A stretch of 64,000 nucleotides of DNA from Undibacterium sp. CCC3.4 (GCF_034347425.1 NZ_CP133779.1:2604001-2668000); one strand, 5' to 3'; shown: positions 1 to 11,464, counted from the stretch's first letter. Made by a program: numbers and translations. The notes: generated by a model not told the origin, from the sequence alone.

Positions 1-725
1 GCGGTAGGGCCGGATACCAAGGTCACGGCAGCGCCGGCTTCCCATGCTGCGGTAGCGAGCGCATAGCCCATTTTTCCAGACGACAGATTGGTGATGCCAC
101 GGACCGGATCAATCGCTTCGAAAGTCGGCCCGGCAGTGATCAGCAAGTGTTTGCCGCGTAAAGATTTTGCTGCGAAGGAAGCGATGATTTCGCTCAGCAA
201 ATCGGCCGCTTCGAGCATGCGCCCCATGCCGGTTTCGCCACAGGCTTGGGCACCTGCTCCAGGGCCGAGCACATGGATGCCATCGGCGCGTAATTGGGCC
301 ACATTTCTCTGGCATGCCGGGTTTTGCCACATTTCTACGTTCATGGCTGGCGCGATCAGTAAGGGAACGGCCGCTGGGCGGGCGATGCACAGAGTCGAAA
401 GTAAATCATTGCAAGCCCCGTGCGCCAGCTTGAAAATGAAATCGGTACTACAGGGGGCAATCACGATGGCATCGGCATCGCGCGTGAGGTCGATATGCGG
501 CATGTTATTGGCGATGCGCGCATCCCACTGGTCGGTCCACACCGGCTGGCCTGACAGCGCTTGCATGGTGACGCTCGTCATGAAGTGGGTGGCCGCTTCA
601 GTCATCACCACATGCACGGTTGCGCCGGCTTTGATCAGCAAGCGCGTCAATTCCGCCGCCTTGTAACAGGCGATGCCGCCGCTCAGACCCAGGATGATTT
701 TTTTTCCACTCAGTCGCTGTTGCAT
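1..725 (-). CDS. coaBC: CoaBC, phosphopantothenoylcysteine decarboxylase / phosphopantothenate-cysteine ligase (3' part cut by window edge)
   Basis: Bifunctional flavoprotein of coenzyme A synthesis: CoaB joins cysteine to 4'-phosphopantothenate and CoaC decarboxylates the product. About 241 codons are in the window, beginning [19 protein letters not shown], the N-terminal flavodoxin-like decarboxylase domain with its SGGIA nucleotide-binding loop. The PAMNVEMW segment (PxMNxxMW, substrate and FMN contacts) and the CGETGMGRM region follow. The reading frame then enters the ligase domain ([20 protein letters not shown]) and runs off the left edge. The ATG at 725 has an AAGGA box about 9 bases upstream and lies 31 bases after the lspA stop, so the two are probably co-transcribed. 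No stop is visible only because of the truncation. The family assignment is secure. Confidence 0.93.
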   Translation of the reverse strand, partial: MQQRLSGKKIILGLSGGIACYKAAELTRLLIKAGATVHVVMTEAATHFMTSVTMQALSGQPVWTDQWDARIANNMPHIDLTRDADAIVIAPCSTDFIFKLAHGACNDLLSTLCIARPAAVPLLIAPAMNVEMWQNPACQRNVAQLRADGIHVLGPGAGAQACGETGMGRMLEAADLLSEIIASFAAKSLRGKHLLITAGPTFEAIDPVRGITNLSSGKMGYALATAAWEAGAAVTLVSGPT

Positions 726-756
726 GTTAGCCGTCCTTATTTGCTGATTGACTTGC

Positions 757-1281
757 TTACTTCTTCACCCGTCGTAACTCATCGAGTATGAACAGCGCTG
801 CACCCAGACAAATCGCACTGTCGGCCAAATTGAAAGCAGGGAAGTGATACTGTTCGAGGTAATGGAAATCGAGAAAATCGATGACATGCCCGTACAGCAG
901 ACGGTCGACGACATTCCCCAATGCGCCGCCCATGATCAGTGCCAGTGCGCTGCAAAATAATTTTTGTCCGGCATGTTGCTTGAGTAAATAGGTGATGTAG
1001 GCAGCGGCGATCAAACCGATGGCAGTGAAAAAGTAACGCTGCCAACCGGCTTCGGTGGCAAGGAAGCTGAAGGCCGCACCTTTATTGTAGACCAGCGTGA
1101 GATTGAAAAATGCCGTCACGCGCAGAGATTCTGCATAGACGAATAATTTGCTGATGGTGATCTTGCTGATTTGGTCGAGCAGCAGCACGACGGCGGCCAG
1201 CCCTAGCCAAGGCAGCAGCGAAGAAGACGAGGTGGCGGCTTTACTGCGCGGCGAGAAGTTGCTGGATTTTTTTGTGGCCAT
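757..1281 (-). CDS. lspA: Lipoprotein signal peptidase (signal peptidase II)
   Basis: Inner-membrane aspartic protease that removes signal peptides from diacylglyceryl-modified prolipoproteins. The 174-residue product is the usual size and has four hydrophobic segments. The two catalytic aspartates sit in GNVVDR and FNLADSAI, and the conserved VYNKGAAFS motif is present. The reading frame is open 18 codons further upstream, but the ATG at 1281 (MATKKSSNF) fits the family length better. A short polar, Ser/Lys-rich N-terminal extension precedes the first membrane segment. It lies between ileS and coaBC on the same strand, the usual proteobacterial ribF-ileS-lspA arrangement. Confidence 0.95.
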   Translation of the reverse strand: MATKKSSNFSPRSKAATSSSSLLPWLGLAAVVLLLDQISKITISKLFVYAESLRVTAFFNLTLVYNKGAAFSFLATEAGWQRYFFTAIGLIAAAYITYLLKQHAGQKLFCSALALIMGGALGNVVDRLLYGHVIDFLDFHYLEQYHFPAFNLADSAICLGAALFILDELRRVKK

Positions 1282-1352
1282 AATCGGTAGAGGTCTGGTG
1301 GTTGTACGGTGTGGGGCGGCGCTGCCACCCCACACGCGAAAGATCAGTCGTA

Positions 1353-4217
1353 TCAGGCGCAGCGACGGCTCTCACCGCTGCCGAACAAATTGGACACGCA
1401 ACGCGCACACAAGCCACTATGGGCGGCGGCGCTGCCGACATCGGCGCGGTAATGCCAGCAACGCTCGCATTTACTGTAGACCGAGGCCGTTACGCGTACC
1501 TGTTCTTGCTCAGCGCTGGCAACTTGTTCTAGCGTCGCTGCCGAAGTGATCAGCGCAAATTTCAAATCGTCACCGAAACTCTCGAGTACTGCAAACTTGT
1601 CACCACTGGCCGCGATCACCACTTCTGCCTGCAGAGAAGAACCGATGCTGCCGGCTACCCGTACTTCTTCGAGCTGCTTGGTCACATCGGTACGTACGGC
1701 CCGCAAGGTGGCGAATTTTTCCAGCAAGGCGGCGCTGTCGGCTACGGCCGGCAAGGCATAATAAGTTTGCGTGAAAATCGTTTCATCACTGGCCGCATAG
1801 GCCTCGGGCGTGGCAAAAAACTGCCAAGCTTCTTCGGCGGTAAATGACAGCATCGGTGCCAACAAACGCAATAATGCTTGAGTCAGGTGCCAAATCGCAG
1901 TTTGTCCGGAGCGGCGCGCTAAAGAATCGACACCGCTGGTGTACAGACGATCTTTGAGGATGTCGAGGTAAAAGCCGCCGAGATCTTCCGAGCAGTACGA
2001 CTGTAATTTGCTCACTACCGGATGAAATTCAAATTGTTCGTAATGCGCCAACACTTCGCTCTGCAATACTGCCATGCCAGCCAGCGCATAGCGGTCGATT
2101 TCCAGCATGTCTGCAATGGCGATGGCATCTTTGCTGATATCGAAATCCGAGGTATTGGCCAGTAAAAAGCGCAGCGTATTGCGGATGCGGCGATACGATT
2201 CGGTGACACGTTTGAGAATTTCATCGGAAATCGATAACTCGCCCGAGTAATCGGTCGAAGCCACCCACAGACGCAGGATATCGGCACCGAGGGTGTCGGA
2301 AATCTTTTGCGGTGCCATCGTATTGCCCAGCGATTTAGACATTTTCTTGCCATTGCCATCGACCGTGAAACCATGCGTGAGCAAGGCTTTGTAGGGTGCG
2401 CGACCATCGAGCATGGAGGCGGTCAGCAGCGAAGAATGGAACCAGCCACGATGTTGATCGGAACCTTCCATGTACAAATCGGCCGGGAATTGCAATTGCT
2501 CGGCATGCGAGCCGCGCAGCACGGTTTGATGGGTGACGCCGGAATCGAACCAAACATCGAGGGTGTCGCGGTTTTTTACATACATCGGCGCTTCATCGCC
2601 AAGCAAGTCGGCGACTTCAATTTTTTGCCAAGCTTCGATGCCTTCTTTTTCTATCCGAACAGCGATCTGTTCCAGCAATTCTGCCGTGCGCGGATGCAGC
2701 TGGCCGGTTTCTTTATGCAGGAAAAATGCCATCGGCACACCCCACTGACGCTGACGCGACAGCGTCCAGTCGGGACGGTTGGCGATCATGCCGTGCAAGC
2801 GTGCCTGACCCCAAGCGGGGAAGAAGGCGGTTTCAGCGATCGCCTTGAGAGCAGTACTGCGTAAGCTGGCACCACCGTCTTTCGGGGTATTGTCCATGCT
2901 GGCGAACCACTGCGAGGTGGCGCGATAAATGATCGGCGTTTTATGCCGCCAGCAATGCATGTAACTGTGTTCGAACATGGTGAGCGAAAACAAGCTGCCA
3001 GCCAAGCGTAATTGGTCGCAGATCGGTTTCGAGGCTTCCCAGATCGTCAGACCGGCGAACAGCGGCAGACTCGAGGCGAAGCGGCCGTCGCCCATCACTG
3101 GCGCGATGATCGCGTCATCTTGCATGCCATGCGCTTTGCAGGACAAGAAATCTTCGATACCGTAGGCCGGTGCCGAGTGGACGATGCCGGTACCGCTCTC
3201 GAGTGTGACATAGTCGCCGAGATAAACCGGCGACAGACGGTCATAACCGGCGTCGACGCCGGCGAGCGGATGCTTGAAGCTGATGCCGGCTAAGGCCGCG
3301 CCCAGACAGGTGGCCAGCACGGTGCCAGTGAGGCCGTAACTGCTCAAACTTTTTTCTACCAGATCACTTGCCAAAATCAGCAGCGTGGCGACGCCGTCGC
3401 GCACCGTTTCGACCAAGGCATACTCGATCTCGCCATGCATGTTCAAGGCTTGATTGGAGGGAATGGTCCACGGCGTCGTGGTCCAGATCACGCAATACCC
3501 GGGCAGCGCCGGTAGGGCGGCCAGGCCGAAGGCGGTCGCCAGTTTTTCCGGTTCGGCAAAGGCAAAACCGACATCGATCGATGGGTCGCGCTTGTTTTCG
3601 TATTCGACTTCGGCTTCAGCTAAGGCAGAACCGCAATCGAAACACCAGTTGACCGGTTTCAGGCCACGATACACATAGCCTTTTTCCAGCAACTTACCGA
3701 GCGCACGCAACTCATCGGCTTCATTACCAAATGCCATCGTTTTGTAAGGATTATCCCATTCGCCCAGCACACCGAGGCGGATGAAACCGGCCTTTTGGCG
3801 TTCTATCTGTTCATCGGCATAGGCGCGTGCTTTCGCTTGGACTTCCGCGACCGGCAGGCTTTTACCGTACAGTTTTTCAATCTGAATTTCGATCGGCATG
3901 CCATGGCAATCCCAGCCCGGCACATACGGCGCATCGAACCCGGCCATGGTACGGGCCTTAACGATCATATCCTTGAGGATTTTATTGACGGCGTGACCGA
4001 GATGGATGTCACCATTGGCATACGGTGGGCCATCATGCAGAATGAATTTCGGGCGGCCAGCGGCGGCCTTGCGGATACGCGCGTAGATATTTTTCTCTTG
4101 CCATTGCTTGACCCAGTGTGGTTCGCGCTTGGCCAAATCACCGCGCATAGGAAAAGCGGTTTCGGTCATGTTGACCGGGTATTTACTCGCGACTTTGGCT
4201 GTTTTGTTTTCGGACAT
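1353..4217 (-). CDS. ileS: Isoleucyl-tRNA synthetase
   Basis: Class I aminoacyl-tRNA synthetase charging tRNA-Ile. The 954-residue length is typical of the bacterial type. The HIGH-like motif is in [12 protein letters not shown] near residue 70, the KMSKS loop in [10 protein letters not shown] near residue 620, and a long editing (CP1) insert lies between them. The C-terminal zinc site reads CERCWHYR, followed about 15 residues later by CARC. The WDCHGMPIE segment is also characteristic. It is followed after about 70 bases by lspA and preceded by ribF on the same strand. Nothing looks unusual. Confidence 0.98.
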   Translation of the reverse strand: MSENKTAKVASKYPVNMTETAFPMRGDLAKREPHWVKQWQEKNIYARIRKAAAGRPKFILHDGPPYANGDIHLGHAVNKILKDMIVKARTMAGFDAPYVPGWDCHGMPIEIQIEKLYGKSLPVAEVQAKARAYADEQIERQKAGFIRLGVLGEWDNPYKTMAFGNEADELRALGKLLEKGYVYRGLKPVNWCFDCGSALAEAEVEYENKRDPSIDVGFAFAEPEKLATAFGLAALPALPGYCVIWTTTPWTIPSNQALNMHGEIEYALVETVRDGVATLLILASDLVEKSLSSYGLTGTVLATCLGAALAGISFKHPLAGVDAGYDRLSPVYLGDYVTLESGTGIVHSAPAYGIEDFLSCKAHGMQDDAIIAPVMGDGRFASSLPLFAGLTIWEASKPICDQLRLAGSLFSLTMFEHSYMHCWRHKTPIIYRATSQWFASMDNTPKDGGASLRSTALKAIAETAFFPAWGQARLHGMIANRPDWTLSRQRQWGVPMAFFLHKETGQLHPRTAELLEQIAVRIEKEGIEAWQKIEVADLLGDEAPMYVKNRDTLDVWFDSGVTHQTVLRGSHAEQLQFPADLYMEGSDQHRGWFHSSLLTASMLDGRAPYKALLTHGFTVDGNGKKMSKSLGNTMAPQKISDTLGADILRLWVASTDYSGELSISDEILKRVTESYRRIRNTLRFLLANTSDFDISKDAIAIADMLEIDRYALAGMAVLQSEVLAHYEQFEFHPVVSKLQSYCSEDLGGFYLDILKDRLYTSGVDSLARRSGQTAIWHLTQALLRLLAPMLSFTAEEAWQFFATPEAYAASDETIFTQTYYALPAVADSAALLEKFATLRAVRTDVTKQLEEVRVAGSIGSSLQAEVVIAASGDKFAVLESFGDDLKFALITSAATLEQVASAEQEQVRVTASVYSKCERCWHYRADVGSAAAHSGLCARCVSNLFGSGESRRCA

Positions 4218-4268
4218 GATGAATTTTCAGGTAGTGATAGGGGGGCGAAGCAAGCCAGGTGGTATGCT

Positions 4269-5249
4269 TCAAATTCGGTCGGTGGCGGTGATGGCCGGGA
4301 TGCGCTGGCTGGCGTCGAAATAGGCGCGTGCTTGCGCTGCGTCGTGGTCGATCGCTGCGGTCAGCGTGGCCAGATCGCTGTACTTCGCTTCATCACGCAA
4401 TTTTTCCAGAAATTCGATCTGCACCACCTTGCCATAGGCGTGGCCTTGATAATCGAATACGTGGGTTTCGAGTAAGACGCGGCCGCTGTCGTCGACTGTT
4501 GGTCGCACACCCAGACTGGCCACACCAGCTAAGGGCGTATCGGCTAAACCGTGGATGCGCACGATGAAAATGCCGCTCAAGGCCGGGCGATGGTGGGCAA
4601 TCCGTAGGTTGAGCGTAGGGAAACCGATGGTACGGCCGAGTTTTTGGCCATGCACGACGTGTCCGGAGATACGATACGGATGGCCGAGCAAGGCTTCGGT
4701 TTCGGCAAAGTCGGCTGCGGCCAGCGCTGTGCGCACGGCCGAAGACGAGATGCGCACACCCTTGTTTTGAACCGATGGCAAAGTGACCACGGTAAAGCCG
4801 AATTGACGACCGGCTTGCTCGAGCGTGGCAATGGTACCGGCCCGCTTGGCACCGAAACAAAAATCTTCACCGACCATCAACCATTTCACGTGCAAACCCT
4901 GTACCAGAATTTTTTCTATGAAATCTTGCGGTGATAAAGCCGCGAAATGCGCATTGAAATGCTTGACGATCACACGGTCAACACCGGCATGCGCGAGCGA
5001 GCCCATGTTGTCGCGTAAATTGGCGATGCGTGCCGGTGCCAGTGATAAATCACCGGCCGTTTGCGCGAAATAGGCGCGTGGATGTGGTTCAAAGGTCATG
5101 ACGGCAGCATCGATGCCGAGTGCCGAGGCGGCCGCGCGCAAATGCGCAAGCAAGGTCTGATGACCAAGATGCACACCGTCAAAATTACCTATCGCCAGCG
5201 CGCATGGGGCGCGGGAGGCTGCATTCGGGAGTCCGCGAAATACCTTCAT
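4269..5249 (-). CDS. ribF: Bifunctional riboflavin kinase / FAD synthetase
   Basis: Converts riboflavin to FMN and then to FAD. The N-terminal FAD synthetase (nucleotidyltransferase) domain carries GNFDGVHLGHQ. The C-terminal riboflavin kinase domain carries GRTIGFPTLNL, the family's GxxxGFPTxN nucleotide and flavin loop. The frame is open eight codons upstream from a TTG at 5273, but the ATG at 5249 (MKVFRGLP) is preferred, giving 326 residues. Neither start has a strong Shine-Dalgarno sequence. It leads the ribF-ileS-lspA-coaBC run, with ileS 51 bases downstream. Confidence 0.95.
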   Translation of the reverse strand: MKVFRGLPNAASRAPCALAIGNFDGVHLGHQTLLAHLRAAASALGIDAAVMTFEPHPRAYFAQTAGDLSLAPARIANLRDNMGSLAHAGVDRVIVKHFNAHFAALSPQDFIEKILVQGLHVKWLMVGEDFCFGAKRAGTIATLEQAGRQFGFTVVTLPSVQNKGVRISSSAVRTALAAADFAETEALLGHPYRISGHVVHGQKLGRTIGFPTLNLRIAHHRPALSGIFIVRIHGLADTPLAGVASLGVRPTVDDSGRVLLETHVFDYQGHAYGKVVQIEFLEKLRDEAKYSDLATLTAAIDHDAAQARAYFDASQRIPAITATDRI

Positions 5250-5357
5250 TGTGTCTGGAAGAATCTGCTGCAAAGCGGTAGATTATAAATGCTTTCCTAG
5301 GGAGGCGCGGATTTAATCCCCGTTTCTCCTCGTGCTCTGTGCAGATTCGGCGGACTG

Positions 5358-5570
5358 TCAGTGGTGATGCGCCCACGTCACGCCGTCGGAAGCCAAGTAG
5401 GAGGCAACGGCAGCAGCGTTGCCGCTGGCATACAAGTGCACCTCGCCGCAACTACAAATACCCTGATAAGGGTTGATATGGGAGCAAGCCGAGACTTTTT
5501 GCAAAAAAACTTGCACGGCTTTATTGCATTTTTTACATTTAAAAGTAAGGATACGAGCGGGTTTATTCAT
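5358..5570 (-). CDS. Small Cys-rich (zinc-ribbon-like) protein
   Basis: A 70-residue protein beginning MNKPARILTFKCKKC. It has a CKKC knuckle near the N-terminus, then SACSH, then ICSC, a spacing compatible with a small zinc ribbon or other metal site. The C-terminus ends in Ala-rich sequence and WAHHH. The frame is open for 60 more codons upstream, but that extension overlaps the neighbouring methyltransferase and its terminator. The ATG at 5570 just after the terminator is therefore chosen. I do not recognise the family and the function is unknown; a role as a metal-binding or nucleic-acid-binding accessory protein would be a guess. Confidence 0.65.
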   Translation of the reverse strand: MNKPARILTFKCKKCNKAVQVFLQKVSACSHINPYQGICSCGEVHLYASGNAAAVASYLASDGVTWAHHH

Positions 5571-5587
5571 CGTTATAGGATTCAGAT

Positions 5588-5612
5588 TAAAAAAGCTCGG
5601 CGCGTGCCGAGC
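5588..5612 (-). terminator. Rho-independent terminator of the 5617-6753 methyltransferase gene
   Basis: Read on the minus strand, a perfect 7-bp stem GCTCGGC / GCCGAGC with a 4-base loop is followed by six T residues. It lies 5 bases after the stop codon of the upstream methyltransferase gene. Confidence 0.85.
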
Positions 5613-5616
5613 GCTG

Positions 5617-6753
5617 TTATTTAACGCGCAAGCGCCACAGTGACGTGACTTCCTTGACCCGGGCCGCGTGCAAAGGATCGCTGGCATCGGTTGATTTCGG
5701 ATGATGTGGCTTGATATCGAGCTTGCCGGCCACTTGCAAACCAGCTGCATCGATCAGATCGAGCAATTCACCGGGCGCGCGCAAGCCCAAATGTTCGGCA
5801 AAATCGGACATGATCAGCCAAGCTTCGCCGCCCGGCTCAAGATGTTCCGCCACGCCGGACAGAAAACTGCGCAGCATGCCGCTGTCGGCATCGTAGATCG
5901 CATGTTCGATCGGCGAATTCGGTCGTGCCGGCAGCCAGGGGGGATTACACACGATCAACGGTGCTCGGCCGGCTGGGAACAGATCGGCTTCGACCAGTTC
6001 GACGGCGGCACGCACACCGAGCCGCTGCAGATTGTCGGCCGCACAGACCAGCGCGCGTGGATCGAGATCGGTGGCGATCACGCGTTTGACCCCGCGTTTG
6101 AGCAGCAGGGCCGACAGCACGCCGCTGCCGACACCGATGTCGAAGGCCAGGGTGGTCGAAGGTAGCGGGGCCTTGGCGACGAGATCGATGTATTCGCCGC
6201 GTACCGGCGAATACACGCCGTAATGCGGGTGAATTTTGGCGTCCAGCGCGGTAATCGCCACACCGTTTTTGCGCCATTCGTGCGCGCCTATCAAACCGAG
6301 CAATTCGCGCAGCGAGGCGACGAAAGCGCTACTGGGTGCGCCATAGGCTTCTTGGCAGGCTTGTTTGACATCGGGTGCGCGGCGCAGTGAAATACTGTAA
6401 TCGGCTTCGAGCGGAATCAAAATCATCGCCAACACGCGCGCGCGCTGCGATTGCGCTTGACGGTGCAGATGGAAGGCTTCCTGGGCGTTGGCCGGCGGTT
6501 TGGCTTTTTTATTCGCTGGTTTTTTATCGATGCGACGTGCCAGTGCTTGCAGCAATTGCTTGGCATTTTGGAAGTCGCCACGCCACAGCAAGGCCGTGCC
6601 TTCGCAGGCCAGTTTGTAAGCGGTTTCGGTATTGAGCCGGTCATCGGCGATCTGTACGCGTTTCGGTGGCGGTGCGCCGTTTTCAGCGTGCCAGCGGCAT
6701 GACAGGGCGAGGTCGTTTTCTATCCAATGCAATTGCGGGGCGGGCGAGTTCAT
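5617..6753 (-). CDS. Class I SAM-dependent methyltransferase (NPPW type)
   Basis: A 378-residue protein with a Rossmann-fold methyltransferase domain in its C-terminal half. Motif I is FDIGVGSGVLSALL, the acidic loop is ATDLDPRAL and motif IV is CNPPWLPA. NPP-[YFW] is the signature of enzymes that methylate an exocyclic or side-chain nitrogen in RNA, DNA or protein (the RlmG, RsmC and PrmC group). The N-terminal half contains a Lys/Ala-rich helical region around residues 80-110 and may recognise substrate. The actual substrate cannot be decided from sequence. It is transcribed away from rsmE with its own terminator. Confidence 0.8.
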   Translation of the reverse strand: MNSPAPQLHWIENDLALSCRWHAENGAPPPKRVQIADDRLNTETAYKLACEGTALLWRGDFQNAKQLLQALARRIDKKPANKKAKPPANAQEAFHLHRQAQSQRARVLAMILIPLEADYSISLRRAPDVKQACQEAYGAPSSAFVASLRELLGLIGAHEWRKNGVAITALDAKIHPHYGVYSPVRGEYIDLVAKAPLPSTTLAFDIGVGSGVLSALLLKRGVKRVIATDLDPRALVCAADNLQRLGVRAAVELVEADLFPAGRAPLIVCNPPWLPARPNSPIEHAIYDADSGMLRSFLSGVAEHLEPGGEAWLIMSDFAEHLGLRAPGELLDLIDAAGLQVAGKLDIKPHHPKSTDASDPLHAARVKEVTSLWRLRVK

Positions 6754-6853
6754 GGTGTTCTGATGCGCTGATGCTGCCAGCGAGGTTAGTGTTCAAGCAC
6801 GGAGTGTAACAAAGAAAGCCGTGCAGTCGCGCATGCCGCGACAAGTTATTGCC

Positions 6854-7579
6854 TCAGAAGCTGCCCCAGATGGCATTGATCGCCGCCACCGCCGTCAGGC
6901 CGGCGGTTTCGGTACGTAAAATGCGTGGCCCCATCGATAAGGCAATCACGCCGTGGCGCACCGCCAGATCTTCTTCTGCATCCGACAAACCGCCTTCCGG
7001 CCCGATCAGCAAGCTCAAGGCTTGCGGCGGCCGGTGTTTCACCCAATCCGTCAGCGACAACTCGGCGCGTGGTGAGAGCATGATGCGCGGATGAATATCT
7101 TGTTGTGCTAACCATTTGCTCAGATCAAGCGGCGCGGCCAGATGCGGCAGACGGTTGCGGCCACATTGTTCGGCCGCAGCGATCAGCACGCCCTGCCAGT
7201 GCGCCATTTTTTTTTCCGCCCGTTCGGCCGATAAACGCACGACGCAACGCTGCGTCGCCAAAGGCTGGAGTGCGGTCACGCCGAGTTCGACGGCCTTTTC
7301 CATGATCCAGTCCATTTTGTTGCCTTCTGGTAAGGCTTGCACCAGATTCAAGGCATGCGCCAATTCGACTTCTTCAGGTAGAAATAACTTGAGCACGGCC
7401 GTTGCCTGCTTTTTATCAAGCGCCGTCAGACTGGCCACATAACAGCCGCCGCTGCCATTGAACAATTGCAGCGTCTCGCCGACCTGCATGCGCAGCACGA
7501 AAACATGGTGGGCGACGGCCGGCGGCAGCGCGACGCTGATACCCAAACTGAGTGGTAAATCACAGAAAAAGCGTGGCAT
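6854..7579 (-). CDS. rsmE: 16S rRNA (uracil-1498-N3)-methyltransferase
   Basis: SPOUT-family enzyme that methylates N3 of U1498 in 16S rRNA. It has an N-terminal PUA-like RNA-binding domain starting MPRFFCDLPL. The C-terminal knotted SAM site shows LLIGPEGGLSDAEE and SMGPRILRTETAGL, both diagnostic of RsmE. The ATG at 7579 gives 241 residues; a TTG two codons earlier is unlikely. It diverges from tkt, whose start lies about 190 bases away, and that gap should hold both promoters. Confidence 0.95.
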   Translation of the reverse strand: MPRFFCDLPLSLGISVALPPAVAHHVFVLRMQVGETLQLFNGSGGCYVASLTALDKKQATAVLKLFLPEEVELAHALNLVQALPEGNKMDWIMEKAVELGVTALQPLATQRCVVRLSAERAEKKMAHWQGVLIAAAEQCGRNRLPHLAAPLDLSKWLAQQDIHPRIMLSPRAELSLTDWVKHRPPQALSLLIGPEGGLSDAEEDLAVRHGVIALSMGPRILRTETAGLTAVAAINAIWGSF

Positions 7580-7772
7580 AAGCAATGGACATTCATAAAA
7601 ACGGGAACACGATAGCGCCGATTATACGGTAGCCCTAGGGTGCAAATCGGTATATCTGTAGGCGCTCGCGGGCGGCTCTGTTAAAATATCGGGCTTTACC
7701 GGCTATGTCTACATTTTGGCAGCCGAGCGTTACCGAACATCTATCCCAAAACTTCCCTGAAACCTATTCGCC

Positions 7773-9782
7773 ATGATCTCTTCTCTCCAGCCCGCAGTAC
7801 TGAACAAGATGGCCAACGCCATCCGTGCTTTGTCCATGGACGCCGTGCAAAAAGCCAATTCCGGACATCCGGGCGCGCCGATGGGCATGGCTGATATCGC
7901 TGTAGCCTTGTGGAAGGGGCACTACCGCCACAATCCGGCCAATCCAGGCTGGATCAATCGCGACCGCTTCGTGTTATCGAATGGTCATGGTTCGATGCTG
8001 CATTATTCGCTCTTGCATTTGACCGGTTACGCTTTGACCATGGACGATATCCGTCAGTTCCGTCAATTGCATTCAAAAACCGCCGGTCATCCGGAAGTGC
8101 ATGTCACACCGGGCGTGGAAACCACTACCGGCCCGCTCGGTCAAGGTATTAGCAATGCGGTCGGCATGGCCTTGGCCGAAAAACTGCTGGCGGCTGAATT
8201 CAATCGCCCTGGCCTGACCGTGGTCGATCATCACACCTATGCCTTCATGGGCGATGGCTGCCTGATGGAAGGGATTTCGCACGAAGCCTGCTCGCTGGCC
8301 GGCACCTTGAAACTCAATAAACTGATCGCCTTCTGGGATGACAATGGCATTTCCATCGATGGCCATGTCGAAGGCTGGTTTACCGATAACACGCCGCAGC
8401 GTTTCGCCGCTTACGGCTGGAACGTGATCGCCGCGGTCGACGGCCATGACGCTCAAGCGGTGTCGGCCGCGATAGTCGCGGCCAAAGCCGCCGACAAACC
8501 GACCCTGATCTGCTGCAAAACCGTGATCGGCAAAGGTTCGCCGAATATGGAAGGCACCCACAATGTGCATGGCGCCGCGCTCGGCGAGAAAGAAATCGCC
8601 GCGGTACGCGCGCACATAGGCTGGGACTACGCCCCGTTCGAAATTCCAGCGGATGTGTATGCCAACTGGGATGCCAAAGCTGCCGGCGCTGCCGCGGAAA
8701 GCAACTGGGATGCCGCATTCGCCGCCTACACGGTGCAATTCCCACAGCAAGCAGCCGAACTGACACGGCGCATGCGTGGCAGCTTGCCGGCCGATTTCGA
8801 TGCGGTATTGGCCGCCGCCATCGCCGCTTGCGTCGACAAGAAAGAAAATATCGCCACCCGCAAGGCCAGCCAGAATGCGATTCAAGCACTGGCACCGTCG
8901 CTGCCAGAATTTTTAGGCGGTTCGGCCGATTTGACCGGTTCCAATCTGACCAACTGGAAAGAATGCGTCGCAGTGCGCGGCGATCAGGCGGGGAATCACA
9001 TCAATTACGGCGTGCGCGAATTCGGTATGAGCGCGATGATGAACGGGATTGCTCTGCACGGCGGTTACATCCCTTTCGGTGCCACCTTCCTGACCTTCTC
9101 CGATTACAGCCGCAATGCGATTCGCATGGCCGCCTTGATGAAAATCCGCACCTTGTTCGTGTTTACGCATGATTCCATCGGTTTGGGTGAAGATGGTCCT
9201 ACGCATCAATCGATCGAGCATATCTCGAGCATGCGTTTGATTCCACAACTAGACAACTGGCGTCCATGCGACACGGTGGAAGCCACCGTCGCTTGGGGCC
9301 ATGCAGTACAACGTCAGGATGGCCCGTCGACGCTGATTTTCTCGCGCCAAAATTTGCCTTACCAAGAACGCAGCGCGCAACAAATTGCCGACATCGCCCG
9401 TGGCGGCTATGTCTTGCAAGATGCCGTCGATGCGCAAGCAGTATTGATCGCCACCGGTTCGGAAATCGAGTTGGCCGTCAAAGCCGCCGCCGAATTGGCA
9501 CAGCAAGGCATCGCTGTACGTGTGGTATCGATGCCTTCGACCGATGTGTTTGATCGTCAGGATGCTGCCTACAAAGCGGCCGTGCTCGGTAAAGGCTTGC
9601 CGCGTACCGCCATCGAAGCCGGCGTCACCGCCTTCTGGTACAAGTATGTTGGTCTTGAAGGTGCCGTGGTCGGTATCGACAGCTTCGGCGAATCGGCACC
9701 GGCTGGTGTCTTGTTCAAACATTTCGGCTTTACCGTCGAGCATGTGGTCGCGACCGTCAAAGCGACGCTGGCTGCCGCTTGA
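7773..9782 (+). CDS. tkt: Transketolase
   Basis: Thiamine-diphosphate enzyme of the pentose phosphate pathway that moves two-carbon units between ketose and aldose phosphates. At 669 residues it matches the family. The cofactor motif is [10 protein letters not shown] ... WDDNGISID, and the N-terminal [12 protein letters not shown] and the pyrimidine-domain [14 protein letters not shown] segments are conserved. It is followed 6 bases later by an acetyltransferase gene and then by gapA, which places it in the central-carbon cluster common to Burkholderiales. Confidence 0.98.
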   Translation: MISSLQPAVLNKMANAIRALSMDAVQKANSGHPGAPMGMADIAVALWKGHYRHNPANPGWINRDRFVLSNGHGSMLHYSLLHLTGYALTMDDIRQFRQLHSKTAGHPEVHVTPGVETTTGPLGQGISNAVGMALAEKLLAAEFNRPGLTVVDHHTYAFMGDGCLMEGISHEACSLAGTLKLNKLIAFWDDNGISIDGHVEGWFTDNTPQRFAAYGWNVIAAVDGHDAQAVSAAIVAAKAADKPTLICCKTVIGKGSPNMEGTHNVHGAALGEKEIAAVRAHIGWDYAPFEIPADVYANWDAKAAGAAAESNWDAAFAAYTVQFPQQAAELTRRMRGSLPADFDAVLAAAIAACVDKKENIATRKASQNAIQALAPSLPEFLGGSADLTGSNLTNWKECVAVRGDQAGNHINYGVREFGMSAMMNGIALHGGYIPFGATFLTFSDYSRNAIRMAALMKIRTLFVFTHDSIGLGEDGPTHQSIEHISSMRLIPQLDNWRPCDTVEATVAWGHAVQRQDGPSTLIFSRQNLPYQERSAQQIADIARGGYVLQDAVDAQAVLIATGSEIELAVKAAAELAQQGIAVRVVSMPSTDVFDRQDAAYKAAVLGKGLPRTAIEAGVTAFWYKYVGLEGAVVGIDSFGESAPAGVLFKHFGFTVEHVVATVKATLAAA

Positions 9783-9788
9783 AGTACG

Positions 9789-10385
9789 ATGAGTGAAACC
9801 ATGAGCAGTATCAAAGCCGTCAGCTTGCGCCGTGCTACTGTTGCCGATGCGGCAGCGATCGCGGCCGTGCGCATAGAAGGCTGGCAAACCAGTTACCGCG
9901 GCATCATGCCGGATAGCTATCTCGACAATATGCAATTGGCCGACAGCTTGTTGCATTGGAAGCAGATTTTGCAAGCCCTGCCACAAGTCGATGCGCGCGT
10001 CTGCGTGTATGTGGCCGAAAGTGAAGGTGCCGTGATCGGTTTCGCCTCGGGCATGTTGCTCGAGCCGGCCAAACTCGGCATGCAAGGCGAGCTGACCGCC
10101 GTATATCTGTTACCACAGTGGCAGCGCGCCGGCATCGGTCGGCGCTTGCTGCAAAAAGTGGCGCGTACTTTGCAGGCGCAGGGCGCGCAGAATTTATTGG
10201 TATGGGTGATCGCCGACAATGCGCCGGCCCGAAATTTTTGCGAAGAGCTCGGTGCACTGGCTTTGCAAGAACAAGCGTTTTCCTGGGATGGCCTCGATCT
10301 GACTGAGCTTGCCTACGGCTGGCGCGATCTGGCGGTATTGGAAGCATCCGTGTTGGCCTTGCCGACTTCGCCCTCGCTGCATTAA
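9789..10385 (+). CDS. GNAT-family N-acetyltransferase
   Basis: A 198-residue protein with a GCN5-related acetyltransferase fold. The acetyl-CoA pyrophosphate loop is seen in [15 protein letters not shown] (Q/RxxGxG/A motif) near residue 115, preceded by the beta-strand ELTAVYL. The early segment [12 protein letters not shown] is typical of small-molecule or peptide acetyltransferases annotated in this group. A second in-frame ATG lies four codons downstream. It sits 6 bases after tkt and so is probably co-transcribed. The substrate cannot be inferred. Confidence 0.85.
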   Translation: MSETMSSIKAVSLRRATVADAAAIAAVRIEGWQTSYRGIMPDSYLDNMQLADSLLHWKQILQALPQVDARVCVYVAESEGAVIGFASGMLLEPAKLGMQGELTAVYLLPQWQRAGIGRRLLQKVARTLQAQGAQNLLVWVIADNAPARNFCEELGALALQEQAFSWDGLDLTELAYGWRDLAVLEASVLALPTSPSLH

Positions 10386-10447
10386 ATTGCGGCCGCAGTG
10401 TTGTTTGTTTTTTTTCTTTTGATGTACAGACCTTTGGAGATAACACC

Positions 10448-11464
10448 ATGACGATTCGCGTCGCAATCAACGGCTATGGCCGTATCGGCCGTAACATCCT
10501 TCGCGCCCATTACGAAGGCGGCAAATTTAAAAACGACATTCAAATCGTCGCTATCAATGATCTCGGCAATGCCGAATCGAATGCCCATCTGACTCGTTAC
10601 GATACGGCCCACGGCAAGTTCCCTGGCACGGTCACGGTTGAAGGCGACAGCATGATCGTCAATGGCGATGTCATCAAAGTCTTCGCTGAACGTAATCCTG
10701 CCAATATTCCTTGGGGTCAGCTCAATGTTGACGTCGTCTTGGAATGCACCGGCTTCTTCACCACCAAAGAAAAAGCCTCGGCTCATCTGGCCGGCGGCGC
10801 GAAAAAAGTCATCATCTCCGCACCTGGCGGTAAAGATGTCGATGCCACGATTGTGTACGGCGTCAATCACGCTGTATTGAAAGCGACTGACACCGTCATC
10901 TCCAACGCTTCTTGCACCACCAACTGCTTGGCACCACTGGCCAAGCCGCTCAACGACGCCATCGGTATCGTCAGCGGTTTGATGACCACGATTCACGCCT
11001 ACACCAATGATCAAGTGCTCACTGATGTGATGCATGAAGATTTGCGCCGTGCGCGTTCCGCCACGATGAGCATGATCCCAACTAAAACCGGTGCAGCCGC
11101 AGCGGTCGGTTTGGTTTTGCCTGAATTGAATGGCAAGCTCGATGGTTACGCCATGCGCGTACCGACCATCAATGTTTCCGTGGTCGATCTGACTTTCATC
11201 GCCGCCCGCGACACCAGCGTCGAAGAAATCAACAGCATCCTGAAAGCCGCTTCCGAAGGCGCGCTCAAAGGCATTCTCGATTACAACACGGCACCCCTGG
11301 TATCGGTTGATTTCAACCACAACCCGGCTTCCAGTACTTACGATGAAACCTTGACTAAGGTTAATGGCGGTCGTTTGGTAAAAGTATCGAGCTGGTACGA
11401 TAACGAATGGGGTTTCTCGAACCGCATGCTCGATACCACGATGGCCTTGATGAGCGCAAAATAA
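10448..11464 (+). CDS. gapA: Glyceraldehyde-3-phosphate dehydrogenase, type I
   Basis: NAD-dependent glycolytic enzyme. It begins with the Rossmann motif [12 protein letters not shown] and has the catalytic cysteine in [13 protein letters not shown] near residue 157. The C-terminal [13 protein letters not shown] segment is also typical. The 338-residue length is normal. GGAGATAACACC provides a good ribosome site before the ATG. In related genomes it is commonly followed by further glycolytic and purine genes; here an AT-rich foreign-looking operon comes next. Confidence 0.98.
   Translation: MTIRVAINGYGRIGRNILRAHYEGGKFKNDIQIVAINDLGNAESNAHLTRYDTAHGKFPGTVTVEGDSMIVNGDVIKVFAERNPANIPWGQLNVDVVLECTGFFTTKEKASAHLAGGAKKVIISAPGGKDVDATIVYGVNHAVLKATDTVISNASCTTNCLAPLAKPLNDAIGIVSGLMTTIHAYTNDQVLTDVMHEDLRRARSATMSMIPTKTGAAAAVGLVLPELNGKLDGYAMRVPTINVSVVDLTFIAARDTSVEEINSILKAASEGALKGILDYNTAPLVSVDFNHNPASSTYDETLTKVNGGRLVKVSSWYDNEWGFSNRMLDTTMALMSAK

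Noticed and set aside
88..666. 192-codon plus-strand frame at the left edge
   Set aside because: It lies opposite coaBC, whose minus-strand reading frame shows clear flavoprotein motifs.
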